This document shows, piece by piece, positions 1-9,533 of a stretch of DNA of 64,000 nt. Position 1 is the first letter of the stretch; every line of letters starts with the position of its first letter. Source of the stretch: Cognatishimia sp. SS12 (lineage in GTDB: Bacteria > Pseudomonadota > Alphaproteobacteria > Rhodobacterales > Rhodobacteraceae); the NCBI RefSeq assembly GCF_028369055.1, contig NZ_JAQNCZ010000002.1, positions 186,001 through 250,000 on the forward strand, given 5' to 3'. The notes beneath the pieces are model-generated. The model saw nothing but the letters and a program-made list of their open reading frames with translations. It was not told the origin of the DNA and did not search any database. The position numbers and the translations under genes were made by a program.

Positions 1-819
1 GCGCATCACCATCAGCGCGCCCGCGCGCATAGCCAGCGCAATCGCCTGCTCCATCGGCAATCCGCGATCTCGCGCGGCCAGCAGATAGCCCGTAAAGGTA
101 TCCCCCGCCCCGGTGGTGTCCACCACGTCAACCTGATGGGCCGGAAAATCGCGCTGCGTGCGCTTGATAGTGTTGATCCAGCGACAGCCATTGCCCCCGA
201 GCGTGATGACAATATCAGCCACCGGCAGTGCCTGCGGGGGTTGCCCCGTGGCGTCGGTCAATTGCTGCGCCTCAACTTCGTTCAGGATCAGAAAATCAAG
301 CAGTGGCAGCACATCCTGCACCGCAGCCGCATCAAAAGGTGCGGCCGCATAGGCGACATACATCGCCAGGTCACGCCCCATCTGCGCGGCATACCGTTGA
401 TTGTTGGTTTCGTTCTGGATCAATAGCGTATCGCCACGCGCGCTTTCGCTGAGTGCGGTCCCAATGGCGTTTTCGGTGATCTCATGGTTGGCACCGGGCA
501 GCAGCACAATGGCGTTTTCCCCGGCATCATCGACATTGATCACCGCATGACCTGTTGGGGCATCTTCGAGCACGGCGATATGGCGCGTATCCACGCCATA
601 TTCCAAAAGCCGCTGTTTCGCCCAGGTGCCATCGCGACCCACGGCACCGATATGCGACACCAGCGCCGCTGCGCGCGCGGCGGCGACCGACATATTGGCC
701 CCTTTGCCGCCCAGACCGCGATGCATGCTGCGCGCGGCCAGTGTTTCCCCCGGCCCCGGTAATGTCGGCACCTGATAAAACAGATCCGCGTTGATCGAAC
801 CCAAATTGTAAATGGCCAT
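1..819 (-). CDS. Ribokinase-type PfkB carbohydrate kinase (3' end cut by window edge)
   Basis: This reading frame was read directly from the minus strand; 273 codons are open and the C-terminus lies beyond base 1. The product begins MAIYNLGSINADLF. It carries both PfkB signatures: GGKGAN at residues 37-42 and DTTGAGDTF from residue 234, whose Asp240 would be the catalytic base. PfkB kinases phosphorylate sugars or nucleosides using ATP. The order of motifs and the length seen fit ribokinase (about 300 residues), but the substrate cannot be decided from sequence. Only 61 bases separate it from the malic enzyme gene, also leftward, so the two may be co-transcribed. Start at 819 (ATG) chosen because the first beta strand starts at once. 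Confidence 0.85.
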   Translation of the reverse strand, partial: MAIYNLGSINADLFYQVPTLPGPGETLAARSMHRGLGGKGANMSVAAARAAALVSHIGAVGRDGTWAKQRLLEYGVDTRHIAVLEDAPTGHAVINVDDAGENAIVLLPGANHEITENAIGTALSESARGDTLLIQNETNNQRYAAQMGRDLAMYVAYAAAPFDAAAVQDVLPLLDFLILNEVEAQQLTDATGQPPQALPVADIVITLGGNGCRWINTIKRTQRDFPAHQVDVVDTTGAGDTFTGYLLAARDRGLPMEQAIALAMRAGALMVMR

Positions 820-880
820 GGCCGTTACTCACCCAACCCAGGCGGCGATTCCGTCGCCGCACAGATCATCATTGCTGTGG

Positions 881-3136
881 TCAGCCCACCTTGCAAGCCG
901 CCAAGATCGCCATGTTGAGAATATCGCTGGCCCGCGAGTTGGTCGAGCAGATCTGGATCGACTCGCTCACCCCGGTCAGGATCGGGCCAATCACGGTGGC
1001 CCCAGCCATTTCCTGCATGAGTTTGGTCGAAATGCTGGCCGAATGGCGCGCGGGCACAACCAGAATATTGGCTGGTCCGGTGAGGCGCTGGAATGGGTAG
1101 GCCGCCTGCGCGTTGGGATTTAGCGCCACATCCACGGTCATTTCGCCTTCGTATTCAAAATCGACGCCGCGCTTGTCCAGCACCTTGGGCGCGAGATGCA
1201 TCTTTTCGGCACGTTCTGACACAGGATAGCCAAAGGTTGAAAAGCTGACAAAAGCCACCCGAGGCTCCATCCCCATATCCCGCGCCACGCGGGCGCAGGC
1301 CTCGGCGATATTGGCCAGATCGGTTTCATCGGGCCATTCATGCACCAATGTGTCGGAAATCAATACAATGCGCCCCTTGTGCAAGATCGCGGTCACACCC
1401 ACCGCCCCGGCCGCAGCATCCGCGTCAAAGACGTGGTTGATATGCTCCAGTACATGGGCCGATTTGCGCGTGGCGCCGGTGACAAGCCCATCGCCATGAC
1501 CATGGGCCAGCATCAGCGAGGCAAAGACATGCCGGTCGCGCGAGGCCAGCCGGTGCACATCCGCCTTGTCAAAGCCGCGCCGTTGCAGCCGCTTGTAGAG
1601 AAAATCTTTGTAGGTGCGCAGATGCATGGTGTTGGCGGCATTGACCACTTCGATCTCTTCAATCGCGTCCTCCAGCCCGGCGGCTTCCAGCTTGGCCGCA
1701 ACGTCCGCCTCGCGGCCAACCACCAGCGCCTTGCCAAGGCCATTGCGCTGATAGGCCACGGCAGCGCGCAAGACGCGCGGATCGTCGCCCTCGGCAAAGA
1801 TCATCCGCGCCTGCGCATTGCGCGCACGGGCGTTCATGCTGCGCAGAATGCTGGCGGTTGGGTCCATGCGGGCCTTCAGGCTGACTTCATAGCCGTCCAT
1901 GTCGATGATCGGTCGACGCGCAACGCCGGTGTCCATGCCCGCGCGCGCCACCGCAGTTGGGATCAAATGGATCAGGCGCGGGTCAAAAGGCGTCGGAATG
2001 ATGTAATCCCGCCCAAAGGCCAGCTTGCGCCCATAGGCCATTGCGACCTCATCTGGCACATCCTCGCGCGCGAGTTTTGCCAGCGCTTCGGCGCAGGCAA
2101 TTTTCATTTCGTCATTGATGGCCCGCGCATGGATGTCGAGCGCGCCGCGAAAGAGATAGGGGAAGGCCAGCACATTGTTGACCTGGTTGGCATAATCAGA
2201 CCGCCCCGTGCCAACGATCGCGTCCGGGCGCACCGACTGCGCCTCTTCCGGGGTGATTTCCGGATCGGGGTTGGCCATCGCGAAAATCAGCGGATCTTGC
2301 GCCATGTTTTCGACCATCTCCGGCGTCACAGCGCCCTTGGCCGACACGCCCAGAAACACATCAGCGCCTTTCATGGCCTCTTCCAGAGTGCGCAGGTCGG
2401 TTTTGACCGCATGCGCAGATTTCCACTGGTTCATACCCTCGGTGCGACCCTGGTAAATCACGCCTTTGGTGTCACAGACGATGCAATTGTCATGCTGCGC
2501 GCCCATGGATTTCAGCAATTCAATACAAGCAATCCCCGCGGCCCCGGCCCCGTTCAGAACGATTTTCACATCCTCGATCTTCTTGCCGGAAATGCGCAGC
2601 GCATTGATCAAACCGGCGGCGCAAATCACAGCCGTGCCGTGCTGATCGTCATGAAACACCGGAATGTCCATTTCTTCCTTGAGCCGCTGCTCAATGATGA
2701 AACATTCTGGTGCCTTGATATCTTCTAGGTTAATGCCCCCAAAGGTCGGCCCCATCAGTTTGACCGCATTGATGAACTCTTCGGGGTCCTCTGTGTCCAG
2801 CTCGATGTCGATCGAATTCACATCCGCAAAGCGTTTAAACAGAACCGCTTTGCCTTCCATCACCGGCTTTGAGCCCAGCGCGCCAAGGTTGCCAAGGCCC
2901 AAGACCGCCGTGCCGTTTGAGATCACCGCCACAAGGTTGCCCTTGTTGGTATAATCATAGGCTGTCGAAGGATCCTCCGCGATGGCCTCGCAAGGTACGG
3001 CCACACCCGGGGAATAGGCCAGCGACAGATCGCGCTGCGTGGTCATCGGAACCGTAGCGGTAATTTCAAATTTGCCCGGCGTGGGCTCCAGATGAAATGC
3101 CAGCGCTTCCTCGCGGGTGACTTTGGTCTTGGTCAT
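881..3136 (-). CDS. maeB: NADP-dependent malic enzyme with C-terminal phosphotransacetylase-like domain
   Basis: A 751-residue hybrid malic enzyme that decarboxylates malate to pyruvate with reduction of NAD(P). The N-terminal half has the malic signatures YSPGVAVPCEA (41-51), the metal and substrate segment around LEDIKAPECF (138-147), FHDDQHGTAV (161-170), and the Rossmann loop LNGAGAAG (194-201). From about residue 430 it changes into a phosphate acetyltransferase-like domain that ends near the stop. In MaeB proteins this second domain binds acetyl-CoA and has a regulatory or oligomerising role rather than transferase activity. Length is normal for the family (about 750-760). It is divergent from mutS, with a 147-base gap that must hold both promoters. 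Confidence 0.97.
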   Translation of the reverse strand: MTKTKVTREEALAFHLEPTPGKFEITATVPMTTQRDLSLAYSPGVAVPCEAIAEDPSTAYDYTNKGNLVAVISNGTAVLGLGNLGALGSKPVMEGKAVLFKRFADVNSIDIELDTEDPEEFINAVKLMGPTFGGINLEDIKAPECFIIEQRLKEEMDIPVFHDDQHGTAVICAAGLINALRISGKKIEDVKIVLNGAGAAGIACIELLKSMGAQHDNCIVCDTKGVIYQGRTEGMNQWKSAHAVKTDLRTLEEAMKGADVFLGVSAKGAVTPEMVENMAQDPLIFAMANPDPEITPEEAQSVRPDAIVGTGRSDYANQVNNVLAFPYLFRGALDIHARAINDEMKIACAEALAKLAREDVPDEVAMAYGRKLAFGRDYIIPTPFDPRLIHLIPTAVARAGMDTGVARRPIIDMDGYEVSLKARMDPTASILRSMNARARNAQARMIFAEGDDPRVLRAAVAYQRNGLGKALVVGREADVAAKLEAAGLEDAIEEIEVVNAANTMHLRTYKDFLYKRLQRRGFDKADVHRLASRDRHVFASLMLAHGHGDGLVTGATRKSAHVLEHINHVFDADAAAGAVGVTAILHKGRIVLISDTLVHEWPDETDLANIAEACARVARDMGMEPRVAFVSFSTFGYPVSERAEKMHLAPKVLDKRGVDFEYEGEMTVDVALNPNAQAAYPFQRLTGPANILVVPARHSASISTKLMQEMAGATVIGPILTGVSESIQICSTNSRASDILNMAILAACKVG

Positions 3137-3283
3137 TTGGGGTTCCTTCCTCGCAGTCTATTCCTCTTATCGAAGCGCGATTGGGGTCTCAATATGTTAG
3201 CGCCAGAACAAATCCGCATTTCGCCTTTCGCCTAGCTAAGGGAGTTTGCTACACCTCGTGAAACAGATTTCGGGGGAAACGAC

Positions 3284-5938
3284 GTGACCGCAGCCAAATC
3301 CGCTGTGACGCCAATGATGGCGCAGTATCTGGAGATCAAATCCGCGCATCCAGATGCGCTGTTGTTCTATCGGATGGGCGATTTCTACGAGATGTTTTTT
3401 GACGATGCCGTCGCCGCAGCCGAGGCGCTGGACATTGCGTTGACCAAACGCGGCAAACATGACGGCCATGAAATCCCGATGTGCGGCGTGCCGCATCACG
3501 CGGCCGAAGGGTATTTTCTGACCCTGATCCGCAAGGGGTTTCGCGTCGCGGTCTGTGAACAGATGGAAACCCCCGCCGAGGCCAAGAAACGCGGCTATAA
3601 GGCCGTGGTGCGGCGCGAGGTCGTGCGCCTTGTCACCCCCGGTACGCTGACCGAAGAATCCTTGCTGGATGCCCGGCGCCACAACTTTCTGGCGGCCTTT
3701 GCGCAGGTGCGCGATGACGCGGCGCTGGCGTGGGCTGATATTTCCACCGGTGCCTTGAATGTCATGGTGGTGCCGCGCGTGCGCCTGGGCGCTGAACTGG
3801 CCCGCCTTGCCCCATCAGAATTGTTGGTGGCCGAGGGCACAGAGCAGGATTTGGCTGAAACAGTCTCTGATATGGGGGTATCCATGACCACCGTATCGCG
3901 GGGATCATTTGACAGCACCAGCGCCGAAAAACGGGTCGCCGCCCTTTTTGGGGCGCAGGGGCTTGATGCCTATGGGGCCTTTACGCGGCCTGAAATCGGC
4001 GCGCTCGGGGCGATCGTTGATTATCTGGAGATCACCCAAAAAGGCAAACTGCCGCTCTTGCGTCCGCCTCAGCGCGAAAGCACCGGCGGAACCATGCAAA
4101 TTGATGCTGCGACCCGCCGCAACCTGGAACTGACCCAGGCGCTGTCAGGTGGCAAACGTGGCACACTGCTGGCCACAATTGACCGCACGCTGACCTCCGG
4201 CGGGGCGCGTCTGCTGGAGCGGCGGATCTCCTCGCCATCGCTTGATCTGGCGACCATCCACAGCCGGCAAGAGGCGGTGGCGTTCATGCTGGGGCAAAGC
4301 AAACTTGCCGGCATTTATCGCGACCACCTGCGCAAAGTGCCAGATCTGGACCGCGCCTTGTCGCGCCTGTCGCTGGATCGCGGCGGCCCGCGCGATTTGG
4401 CCGCGATCCGCAATGGCTTGGCCCAGGCCCTGACGCTGGCAGAGATCAGCAGCGCGGCGGACCTGCCCGATCTCTTGGCCGAGGCCGCCGGTGCCTTGCA
4501 GGGCCATGATGATCTGCTGGCCACCTTAGAAGAGGCGCTGATTGCCGAACCGCCGCTTCTGGCGCGCGATGGCGGCTTCATTGCGCCGGGCTATGACGCG
4601 GAGCTAGACGAGGCCCGACGCCTGCGCGATGAGGGGCGCAGCGTGATTGCCGGGATGCAAGCGCAATATAGCGACATCACCGGCATTGCCTCGCTAAAGA
4701 TCAAACATAACAACGTGCTGGGATATTTTGTCGAAACCACCGCCAAACATGCGGATGCCATGATGTCCCCGCCCCTGTCAGAAACCTTCATTCACCGTCA
4801 GACCACGGCCAATCAGGTGCGGTTCACCACAGTCGAACTGTCGGAACTTGAAACCAAGATCCTGAATGCCGGACAGACCGCGCTTGAGATCGAAAAGCGG
4901 CTCTATTCCAGCCTGAAAGACGCGATTCTTGCCGCTGCTGGCGCAATTTCGTCCGCCGCGCGCGCGCTGGCGGAACTGGATCTACAAGCGGCCCTGGCTG
5001 ATTTGGCCGCTTCGGAAAACTGGTGCTGCCCGCGGGTCGACGACAGTCGCGATTTTGCGATTGAGGGCGGGCGCCATCCGGTCGTTGAAATGGCGTTGCG
5101 GCAACAGGGCGGCGCACCGTTTGTGAGCAACGATTGTGATCTGTCCGGTGGCGACGGCGCCAGCATCTGGCTGCTGACCGGTCCCAACATGGCCGGTAAG
5201 TCGACGTTTCTGCGTCAGAACGCGCTGATTGCCCTCTTGGCGCAGATGGGCAGCTATGTGCCCGCCAGTTCTGCGCGTATCGGGGTGGTGAGCCAATTGT
5301 TCTCGCGCGTTGGCGCGTCCGATGATCTGGCGCGCGGGCGCTCCACCTTCATGGTGGAAATGGTCGAAACCGCCGCCATCCTGAACCAAGCGGATGACCG
5401 GGCGCTGGTGATCCTGGATGAAATTGGCCGTGGCACCGCCACCTATGACGGGCTTTCAATCGCCTGGGCAACACTGGAACATCTGCATGAGGCGAACCGT
5501 TCACGCGCGCTATTTGCCACCCATTATCACGAGCTGACCGCCCTTGCCGGGCGCCTTTCAGGTGTGGCCAACGCCACCGTTGCCGTGAAGGAATGGGACG
5601 GCGAAGTGATCTTTTTGCATGAGGTCAAACAGGGGGCCGCAGATCGCAGCTATGGGGTTCAGGTCGCGCAGTTGGCCGGGCTTCCGGCCTCGGTCGTTGC
5701 GCGTGCCCGCGATGTGCTTGAGCGGCTGGAACAAGGTGAGCGCGAAGGTGGCAAACCCAAGGCGCTGATTGACGAGCTGCCGCTCTTTGCCGCCGCCCCG
5801 GCCCCGCTGCCAAGCGCGCGCGCTGCCCCCTCGCCGGTTGAAGCAAAGCTTGAAGCGATTATCCCGGATGAGCTGACGCCTCGGCAAGCGCTTGATTTGC
5901 TATACGATCTAAAAAATATATCTAAATCAGATAGTTAA
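3284..5938 (+). CDS. mutS: DNA mismatch repair protein MutS
   Basis: An 884-residue MutS, the ATPase that recognises mismatches and recruits MutL. The mismatch-reading Phe-x-Glu is FYE at residues 34-36 within MGDFYEMFFDD. Connector, lever and clamp domains follow. The ABC-type ATPase has Walker A GPNMAGKST from residue 633 and Walker B VILDEIGRGTATYDG. The extreme C-terminus holds the short helix-turn-helix tail (DELTPRQALDLLYDLK) used for tetramerisation. The start is GTG at 3284, preceded by a purine run GGGGGAAA about five bases upstream. It ends six bases from the convergent TPM-domain gene. Confidence 0.98.
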   Translation: MTAAKSAVTPMMAQYLEIKSAHPDALLFYRMGDFYEMFFDDAVAAAEALDIALTKRGKHDGHEIPMCGVPHHAAEGYFLTLIRKGFRVAVCEQMETPAEAKKRGYKAVVRREVVRLVTPGTLTEESLLDARRHNFLAAFAQVRDDAALAWADISTGALNVMVVPRVRLGAELARLAPSELLVAEGTEQDLAETVSDMGVSMTTVSRGSFDSTSAEKRVAALFGAQGLDAYGAFTRPEIGALGAIVDYLEITQKGKLPLLRPPQRESTGGTMQIDAATRRNLELTQALSGGKRGTLLATIDRTLTSGGARLLERRISSPSLDLATIHSRQEAVAFMLGQSKLAGIYRDHLRKVPDLDRALSRLSLDRGGPRDLAAIRNGLAQALTLAEISSAADLPDLLAEAAGALQGHDDLLATLEEALIAEPPLLARDGGFIAPGYDAELDEARRLRDEGRSVIAGMQAQYSDITGIASLKIKHNNVLGYFVETTAKHADAMMSPPLSETFIHRQTTANQVRFTTVELSELETKILNAGQTALEIEKRLYSSLKDAILAAAGAISSAARALAELDLQAALADLAASENWCCPRVDDSRDFAIEGGRHPVVEMALRQQGGAPFVSNDCDLSGGDGASIWLLTGPNMAGKSTFLRQNALIALLAQMGSYVPASSARIGVVSQLFSRVGASDDLARGRSTFMVEMVETAAILNQADDRALVILDEIGRGTATYDGLSIAWATLEHLHEANRSRALFATHYHELTALAGRLSGVANATVAVKEWDGEVIFLHEVKQGAADRSYGVQVAQLAGLPASVVARARDVLERLEQGEREGGKPKALIDELPLFAAAPAPLPSARAAPSPVEAKLEAIIPDELTPRQALDLLYDLKNISKSDS

Positions 5939-5944
5939 TAGGCT

Positions 5945-7000
5945 TCACCAGCTCCCGCTTGCCCCACCGCCTGAGGAGGAGCCCCCGCCGCTAGAGCCCC
6001 CCGAAGAGGAGGACGAGCTGCTTTTGGAGACTTTCGGAATGGTGGCGTGGGTGTGATAGGTATCGCCGCAATTTTTGCAATTGTAATCGATCCGCCGCAA
6101 CCCTTCGCTGCTGGTGGTCGCCGCTGTCACAACACTCGAGTCCCCTTCCAATGTACGGAAATTGCAGCTGCGACAGGCCGAGTAGTTGCTGAACCAGGAT
6201 TTATACGCCTCGATCTTTCGGTGGCCGCATTGGCCGCATTCCCAGACATCGTAATCCACACTTTTGAGCCGTTCTTCGACCCGTTCACCCGGTTGCAAAA
6301 AGGCGTCATCCGCCGCCTCACCCAAGCGCTGCATCTTACTGCCATCCCGAGGGCAAATCCGGGGGCGATTGCGTTTCCACTTGCGGTAGCCGCGATAGGC
6401 TAGCCCGGCGAAAAACGCATAGGCAATGGCGATCCAATCCCCGATCCGGTCGAGCAGGCGTGTAAGGGGATTCCAAAGCTTTTCAATGAAGGAAGCGTTA
6501 AATTCCCCCGGCCAAACCCCGGATATCTCATGCACGATCGCATCCACGCCGCGATCAATGCCGCGCGCGTAGTCATCATCACGAAAATGCGGCTTGATCA
6601 CCTCGTCAATGATGGCGGCCATGGCGTCATTCTTGCTGTCGCCATAGCCTGCACCAACCTCAATACGCATCACGCGATCATCGTGGGCAACCAGAAACAT
6701 CACCCCATCATTGCGCGTGGCGTCCCCCAGCCCCCACGTATTGAACCAATTCGTGGCAAATGGCTCTATCGCAGCCTGATGGCCATAGTCCGCCATGCTG
6801 GCGATGGTGATAACGACAAATTCAATGCCGCGTTCCTGACCAAGTTCACGCAGCTTGGCTTCGGTTTCTGCCGCCTCGTCGGTGGTCATCAGACTGGCAA
6901 AATCATAGAGCAACGCGCCGGTTTGACGCGGCAGATCCTGCGCATGGACCTGGGCCGCGAGGATCAAAGCAAACAGGGCAGTTATCGACCGTTGAAACAC
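5945..7000 (-). CDS. TPM-domain membrane protein with zinc-ribbon-like cysteines and Ser/Gly tail
   Basis: The reading frame is open further upstream but that part overlaps grpE, so the start is placed at GTG 7000, which gives a signal peptide (ITALFALILAAQVHA, cleavage near residue 20). Residues about 25-150 form a TPM domain, a fold found in phosphatase-like and photosystem-repair proteins such as YgcG and TLP18.3. One membrane helix follows (AIAYAFFAGLAY). The cytosolic or trans-side tail has four Cys pairs (CPRDG and a CxxC series CGQC, CRSC, CKNC) suggesting zinc ribbons, then an extreme Ser/Gly-rich end finishing ASGSW, as in YgcG proteins. Function is unknown. The ribosome site GGGAG lies inside the grpE terminator hairpin. 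Confidence 0.8.
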   Translation of the reverse strand: MFQRSITALFALILAAQVHAQDLPRQTGALLYDFASLMTTDEAAETEAKLRELGQERGIEFVVITIASMADYGHQAAIEPFATNWFNTWGLGDATRNDGVMFLVAHDDRVMRIEVGAGYGDSKNDAMAAIIDEVIKPHFRDDDYARGIDRGVDAIVHEISGVWPGEFNASFIEKLWNPLTRLLDRIGDWIAIAYAFFAGLAYRGYRKWKRNRPRICPRDGSKMQRLGEAADDAFLQPGERVEERLKSVDYDVWECGQCGHRKIEAYKSWFSNYSACRSCNFRTLEGDSSVVTAATTSSEGLRRIDYNCKNCGDTYHTHATIPKVSKSSSSSSSGGSSGGGSSSGGGASGSW

Positions 7001-7028
7001 AAAAAGCTCCCGAAATATCGGGAGCTTT
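7001..7028 (-). terminator. Intrinsic terminator after grpE
   Basis: An 11-bp perfect stem (7003-7013 with 7018-7028) with a four-base loop is followed, on the minus strand, by five T residues. It lies 37 bases after the grpE stop. The run of T ends at the GTG start of the TPM-domain gene, so the hairpin also covers that gene's likely ribosome-binding site. Confidence 0.8.
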
Positions 7029-7064
7029 CTAACATGCCAATGCGGTTTTGCAGAGTGGGTTTGA

Positions 7065-7622
7065 TCAGCCCTGCGCAGAGCTGACACCAACCTGCGCCGG
7101 GCGCAGCAAACGATCATGCAGCATGAACCCTTCGGTAGACACCTGAATGATATCGCCCGCTTTGGTGCCCGGAACCGGCGCTTCAAACATGGCTTCGTGC
7201 TGGTTGGGGTCAAATTTGTCGCCAACTTCGGGGGCAATGACCGACAGGCCATGTTTTTTGAAGACGTTCAGCAGCTCACGCATCGTCAGTTCAATCCCTT
7301 CGATCACCGCAGGCGCCGCTTGCTTTTGCTCATCGGTGATCGCTTCCATCGCGCGCTTCATGTTGTCATAGACCGGCAACATATCCCGCGCCAAACGTGA
7401 ACCACCGTACATTTCGGCATCGCGGCGCGCCTTGTCGCCGCGCTTGCGGATGTTTTCCGCATCTGCCAGGGCACGCATCCAGCGATCTTTGAAATCGTCG
7501 CGCTCTGCCTTCAGCTCATCGAGCTCAATGGCTTCGGATTCCAGCTCATCGAGATCCGCATATGCTTCGGCCTCTGCCTCAGCGATGTCGTCCAGAAATT
7601 CGTTTTCTTTCGGCTCTGCCAT
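7065..7622 (-). CDS. grpE: Nucleotide exchange factor GrpE
   Basis: A 185-residue GrpE, the DnaK co-chaperone that drives ADP release. The acidic, disordered N-terminus (to about residue 35) is followed by a long coiled coil and then the beta domain with the family pattern FDPNQHEAMFEAPVPGTKAG near residues 137-156. The gene is nine bases downstream of hrcA on the same strand, forming an hrcA-grpE operon; dnaK/dnaJ are not in this window. It ends at a strong intrinsic terminator. Confidence 0.97.
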   Translation of the reverse strand: MAEPKENEFLDDIAEAEAEAYADLDELESEAIELDELKAERDDFKDRWMRALADAENIRKRGDKARRDAEMYGGSRLARDMLPVYDNMKRAMEAITDEQKQAAPAVIEGIELTMRELLNVFKKHGLSVIAPEVGDKFDPNQHEAMFEAPVPGTKAGDIIQVSTEGFMLHDRLLRPAQVGVSSAQG

Positions 7623-7631
7623 GTTCCACCT

Positions 7632-8696
7632 CTATGCCCGGCGGGAAATCATTTTACCCACCAGTTGCGCCGTATAATCCACAATCGGCACAATCCGTCC
7701 GTAATTCAGACGCTTTGGGCCAATGACCCCAATCGCGCCCACGATCTTTCGATCAGCGTTCATATATGGAGAGACCACCAAAGAGGAACCCGAAAGTGAA
7801 AAAAGTTTGTTCTCAGAGCCAATAAAAATGCGCACACCTTCGCCCTGATCGGCCAATTCCAGAAAATCAGCGATATCGCGCTTGCGCTCCAGATCGTCAA
7901 ACAGGTTGCGAATACGCTCAAAATCTTCATCGCTGCCACTTTCACCCAGCAAATTGGCGCGTCCGCGCACGATCAAGCGTTCTTGGGTCTGACCATCGGC
8001 CGCCCATGCGGCCAAACCATCATCAATCAGGCTGCGACTGAGCGCATCAATTTCCTGGCGGCGCGCTTCGATTTCTTTGCGAATCACGGTTTGCAATTCA
8101 GAGAGCGTCCGACCCTCGATCAGAGAGTTCAGAAAATTGGCGGCCTCGCGCATGCTGCTGGGCGTATGGCCCACGGGCGGGACAAACAGACGGTTTTCCA
8201 CATGCCCATCCGCCATGACCAACACCACAAGCGCGCGGTCCTGCGCCAGGCTGACGAACTCGATGTGCCGAATGGGGGCTTCGTGTTTGGGGGCCAGGAC
8301 CAGACTGGCCCCCTGCGTCACCCCGGATAGGGCAGACCCCACACGATCAAGCATACTGCCGACATCAGCGTTGGCTTCGCCCAAAGTGGCGTCGATCCGC
8401 TCTTGGTCATTGCGATCCAGATCGCGCACCTCAAGCAAGCCGTCAACGAACATCCGCAGCCCGTGTTGCGTCGGAATGCGCCCCGCACTGACATGCGGTG
8501 AATCCAGCAGCCCCAGATATTCAAGATCCTGCATAACATTGCGGATGGTGGCGGCACTGACCTTTTCGGAAAAATCCCGCGTTAACGTCCGCGACCCAAC
8601 TGGCCCACCTGTTTGCAGATAGCCCTCGACAACGCGGCGAAACACCTCGCGCGTGCGATCACTCATTTCATCCAGAATGTTGTTATGTTCAGTCAT
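7632..8696 (-). CDS. hrcA: Heat-inducible transcription repressor HrcA
   Basis: A 354-residue HrcA, repressor of groESL-type heat-shock genes through the CIRCE element. The N-terminal winged helix includes YLQTGGPVGSRTL, then the GAF-like and dimerisation domains; the C-terminal VIGPKRLNYGRIVPIVDYTA is typical. No CIRCE inverted repeat (TTAGCACTC-N9-GAGTGCTAA) is present upstream, so no self-repression through CIRCE is evident here. A weak sigma-32-like arrangement (CTTGAGG, then CATCTTA 11 bases on) lies at 8735-8711 on the minus strand, which I regard as suggestive only. Divergent from rph. Confidence 0.97.
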   Translation of the reverse strand: MTEHNNILDEMSDRTREVFRRVVEGYLQTGGPVGSRTLTRDFSEKVSAATIRNVMQDLEYLGLLDSPHVSAGRIPTQHGLRMFVDGLLEVRDLDRNDQERIDATLGEANADVGSMLDRVGSALSGVTQGASLVLAPKHEAPIRHIEFVSLAQDRALVVLVMADGHVENRLFVPPVGHTPSSMREAANFLNSLIEGRTLSELQTVIRKEIEARRQEIDALSRSLIDDGLAAWAADGQTQERLIVRGRANLLGESGSDEDFERIRNLFDDLERKRDIADFLELADQGEGVRIFIGSENKLFSLSGSSLVVSPYMNADRKIVGAIGVIGPKRLNYGRIVPIVDYTAQLVGKMISRRA

Positions 8697-8819
8697 TCAC
8701 CAACTCTATCTAAGATGCAATTAAAGAGCCTCAAGTCGAAAGGTCAATCGGGCTTGCGTTCGGCCCGTGCACAAAGGTATCCGTTGGCCAAGAAAACACC
8801 AAGAAACAAAGGATAGATC

Positions 8820-9533
8820 ATGCGCCCCTCTGGACGTCAGCTGAACGAAATGCGCCCCGTGTCGATTGAAATCGATGTGACCAAACATGCCGAAGGGTCT
8901 TGCATGATCAAGATGGGTGACACCCACGTCTTGTGCACCGCCAGCCTTGAGGCGCGCGTGCCGCCGTTTATCAAAGGGTCTGGCCTGGGCTGGGTCACGG
9001 CCGAATACGGCATGCTGCCGCGCTCTACCTCCTCGCGGATGCGGCGCGAGGCGGCGTCAGGCAAACAGGGCGGGCGCACTGTCGAAATCCAACGGTTGAT
9101 CGGCCGCAGCCTGCGTGCCGGCGTGGATCGTGTCGCGCTCGGCGAACGCCAGATCACTGTGGATTGTGACGTGATCCAGGCCGATGGCGGCACCCGCTGT
9201 GCCTCTATCACGGGCGGCTGGGTTGCCCTGCGCCTCGCTGTTAATAAGCTATTGAAATCAGGGGATATTACCACCGATCCACTGATCTCTCCGGTGGCCG
9301 CAATTTCCTGTGGCATCTATGCAGGTCAGCCTGTGCTTGACCTGGATTACCCCGAAGATTCCGAGGCCGGCGTTGATGGCAATTTCATCATGCTCGGCAA
9401 CAAAAACCTGATCGAAGTACAGATGAGCGCCGAAGGCTCGGTCTTTTCCCGGGATCAGATGAACCAGCTGATGGATTTGGCGGAAAAAGGCGTCGCAGAA
9501 CTGGCCGCATTGCAATTGGAAGCCGTGGCGTGA
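8820..9533 (+). CDS. rph: Ribonuclease PH
   Basis: A 237-residue RNase PH, the phosphorolytic 3'-to-5' exonuclease that trims tRNA 3' ends. It starts with the usual [13 protein letters not shown], and includes the conserved [12 protein letters not shown], the RNA-binding SSRMRREA near residue 68, and the phosphate-site region [11 protein letters not shown] near 121-131. Length is typical (about 238). Its TGA overlaps the GTG start of rdgB by four bases (GTGA), so translation of the two is probably coupled. Confidence 0.97.
   Translation: MRPSGRQLNEMRPVSIEIDVTKHAEGSCMIKMGDTHVLCTASLEARVPPFIKGSGLGWVTAEYGMLPRSTSSRMRREAASGKQGGRTVEIQRLIGRSLRAGVDRVALGERQITVDCDVIQADGGTRCASITGGWVALRLAVNKLLKSGDITTDPLISPVAAISCGIYAGQPVLDLDYPEDSEAGVDGNFIMLGNKNLIEVQMSAEGSVFSRDQMNQLMDLAEKGVAELAALQLEAVA

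Noticed and set aside
1340..2728. Long open frame (462 codons) on the plus strand
   Set aside because: It lies fully antisense to maeB, whose protein matches its family end to end. The antisense frame is a by-product of GC-rich codon bias.
8697..8819. CIRCE element expected near hrcA
   Set aside because: No TTAGCACTC-N9-GAGTGCTAA repeat or near match is present in the hrcA-rph gap.
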